Source of the DNA: Draconibacterium halophilum
Lineage (GTDB): Bacteria > Bacteroidota > Bacteroidia > Bacteroidales > Prolixibacteraceae
Length of the DNA: 64,000 bases
Assembly: GCF_010448835.1 (NCBI RefSeq)
Contig: NZ_CP048409.1
Span: 2,798,001 to 2,862,000 of the forward strand
Direction of reading: 5' to 3'
Positions 61,591-64,000 of this stretch are shown one piece after another. Both the position numbers and the translations under genes were made by a program. The notes beneath the pieces are model-generated. The model was not told the origin of the DNA and did no database searches. It worked only from the letters and a program-made list of their open reading frames with translations. Each line of letters starts with the position of its first letter. Position 1 is the stretch's first letter.

Positions 61591-64000
61591 ATGGATTATG
61601 TTCGCTCTAAAATTGCAAAACTATTAAAAAAGGCTGGAAAATAATTATTGTTTTGCTGACAGCATTTATAATGTTGCTGGGTGCTGGTATTGTGCTTATC
61701 CAAAACAGCTGGGTACAAACAAAAATAACCCAAAAAATAGCCAAAAATCTTTCGAAAGACCTGCAAACTGATATAACAATTGGCAAAGTTGATATTGGTT
61801 TTTTCAAACGTTTAGAACTTGAAGATGTACTGATTAAAGATAGGCTTGGTGATACCTTGATTTACAGCAAGCTGATTAGGACACGAATTGATACACTTAA
61901 ATTTAAAAGCAGGCAAATTGTTTTAAAAGAACTGGACTTTTATAATAACCGTATATATATATCAAAAGACTCAACAGACGTGTTCAATTTTGGATTTCTG
62001 ATCGAAGAATATGGAGCCAATCCGGAAAAGGATACCCTGAATGCCTGGACATTTGCCTGCCAGGAATTTAAGTTTAGCGATATGCAGATAAGATTTGAAA
62101 ACAGCAGAAATGAAAGCTATCCCATTGTTGATGCTCGTAACTTAAATCTTAATGTCTCAAATTTTTATTCATACAGAGACTCCCTTTCATTCAGAATAGA
62201 AGATTTAAGTGTAAATTCCGGACAAAATTTGCAACTGAAACAGGCCGCGGCAGACATTACAAATGTTGGCAAAGTTCTTACTATTAACAACTTTAATATG
62301 GTAAGTAATGGTTCATCAATCACTAATACTGATATGCGTTTTCAGTTTTACACTGCCAAAGACTCGATGAACCGCACTTTCGACATGAATATCCAAATTG
62401 CAGATTCGGAAATTGGCATGCAGGAAATTGGCGCAATGATACCCTCGCTAAAAGGTATGAGGGAAAAAATTAAACTTTCAGGAATTATTTATGGTAGTTT
62501 GAACGACCTGAAAGGAAAAAATCTGTACCTGGAAACCGGTAATAAAACCAATGCTTTGCTCGACTTTTATGTGAATGACCTGCTAAATCCTGCCGATATG
62601 TATCTGTTTCTTGATCTAAAAAAATCAGAAACAACTTTTGAAGATATTAGCAGTATTCGACTACCAAGCAATGCAAAAAACAATTATATCCGATTTCCGG
62701 AAAGTTTTTATGAGGCAGGACAGCTGCATTTTAGAGGTAATTTTAGTGGCTTTTTAACTGATTTTGTAACTTTTGGTACGCTGGAAAGCGAAATGGGCAC
62801 ATTAACTACCGATATTTTAGTTATGCCCGAAAAAGAAGGGCAAATTTATTACCGCGGTAATATTGAAACAACCAACTTTCAGTTAGGAGAACTTTTTAAA
62901 CAAGACCAGCTGGGAGCAATTACTTTACAAGGTTCTGCCGACGGGCAATTCAACAAAACCACAGAAGTTGTTTCCGGCATATTTAAAGGAACTATTGATA
63001 GTATAGAATACAACAACTACAATTATAAAAAACTATCATTCGATGGTATTTTACGCGAAAAAATGTTCGATGGCTTGCTTGAAATTCAGGATCCTAACCT
63101 CGATTTTACTTTTATTGGAGAACTCGATTTAAATAATGAAATTCCCCGATTTGATTTTAATTTAAACCTGAGGCACGCTTACCCCGGCAAGCTTAATTTA
63201 ACGCAGAATTTCCCGGCAACCAATATGACTTTTAAAATGGATGCCAATTTTACCGGCGACAGAATTGACAATGTTAACGGAATGATTTCGGTTAAAGAAG
63301 GGGCTTACAGCAACCGATATGGAGAAGTAAACCTCGAGGGAATTGAGTTTCTTGCGAATCAACAAAATGATAAAAATAAACTTCGTATTGAGTCTGATTT
63401 TCTTGATGCCGAAATTCTGGGTACCTACAACTTTAAAAATTTAAAAAACTATTTCTTTCAATTGGTAAATCATTATGTTCCGGCAGCACAAATTACTACT
63501 TCCCCTTTAACAAGCAACCAAAACAATTTTAATTACAATATTAATGCTAAGGAAGTTAATCCACTTGTAAAAATATTTTTGCCGGATTTAGCTTTTGAAG
63601 GTCCGTTTTTGTTGTATGGAAAAATTAACGCTGCCCGAAAAAGACTGAGTTTGAACGGAAGTATTCCGGGAATAAAATACAAAGACAACTGGGCGCGCGA
63701 TGTGTATATCGGTAACAATTCGTTGAATGGAATTTATAATTCAAAATTCAGAATTGGCGAACTTTATCAGAAAAGTGGACTTAAACTTTACAATTTTACG
63801 GTTGACACCAAAATAGCCGACAATGTAATTGACAATGCAATATCGTGGAGTAATTATGATGAACTGACTTACAGCGGTGCCATCAGAACACAATCAAAAT
63901 TCTCCGTTTCCGATTCTTCCGGACATCGTCATATCGATATTTATGGCCAACCATCGCAAATTTATGTTGCCGATACTTTGTGGTCGGTCAATCCGTTTTA
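61591..64000 (+). CDS. TamB-like translocation/assembly protein, partial, with an early frameshift
   Basis: The gene runs off the right edge of the window. The ATG at 61591 reads MDYVRSKIAKLLKK and then hits a stop. In the -1 frame the text continues GWKIIIVLLTAFIMLLGAG (a signal-anchor helix) and then stays open to the end. It resembles the AsmA/TamB (DUF490) family: WVQTKITQKIAKNLSKDL, ITIGKVDIGFFKRLELEDVL, then long beta-helix-like repeats. TamB-like proteins move lipids or help insert outer-membrane proteins. The switch occurs at TTA AAA AAG, a perfect slippery sequence for -1 frameshifting, but seven A instead of six would also repair the frame. Without repair a start at 61671 is possible. 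Confidence 0.75.

Noticed and set aside
1..64000. CRISPR arrays, rRNA and tRNA genes
   Set aside because: No regularly spaced repeats, rRNA-like sequence or tRNA-like T-loop motifs with matching stems were seen.

Overview
The window is chromosomal DNA of a Bacteroidota bacterium, most likely a marine or sediment member of Bacteroidales/Marinilabiliales (my inference). The signs are an adjacent SusC/SusD-type pair, TonB receptors with carboxypeptidase-regulatory-like N-terminal domains, many DUF families typical of the phylum, a Bacteroidota-type FabI, and several candidate promoters with the TAnnTTTG -7 box. Coding density is high, with short intergenic gaps and many hairpin/U-tract terminators.

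Layout. 0-3.3 kb: a divergent pair, a PQQ-type beta-propeller lipoprotein and a Tat-exported Gfo/Idh/MocA oxidoreductase. 3.3-7.8 kb: mnmE, divergent from a probable glf / glycosyltransferase / sirtuin operon. 7.9-18.4 kb: core genes fabG, a PfkB kinase, a Cache-HAMP-PP2C phosphatase, clpC, gyrA and a TPR protein. 18.5-18.7 kb: a 56-residue membrane protein. 18.75-24.4 kb: a small mobile element. 24.8-36.5 kb: a DUF349 protein, an ArsC-like phosphatase remnant, an M24 aminopeptidase, a cytidylate-kinase-like protein, a DUF1080-PHP lipoprotein, an M81 peptidase, a radical SAM enzyme and an MFS transporter. 36.8-40.6 kb: a probable copper/heavy-metal operon (HYC_CC_PP-like protein, TonB receptor, HMA protein) beside a VOC protein. 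40.8-49.4 kb: an M49-like peptidase, fabI, and a SusC/SusD/lipoprotein locus. 49.7-64 kb: envelope and housekeeping genes ending in sfsA, tsaD and the start of a TamB-like gene.

The part most likely to be undescribed is the 18.75-24.4 kb element. It encodes an HUH rolling-circle initiator with a Y-x3-Y motif, a DUF6266 protein, several small unknown proteins, and a tyrosine recombinase catalytic domain fused in frame to a FISUMP (C-type-lectin-like) domain. It also carries unusually long GC-rich hairpins between genes and a nested inverted repeat at its upstream end. It looks like an integrated single-stranded-DNA replicon (plasmid, phage or satellite), but I see no packaging ATPase or recognisable capsid gene.

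Four genes (an ArsC-like protein, SusD, an SRPBCC protein and a TamB-like protein) are each restored to full length by adding one base to a homopolymer run. All four miss a base in the same direction, which points to systematic homopolymer under-calling in the assembly rather than to four real pseudogenes, although the TamB case also lies on a perfect A AAA AAG slippery heptamer.
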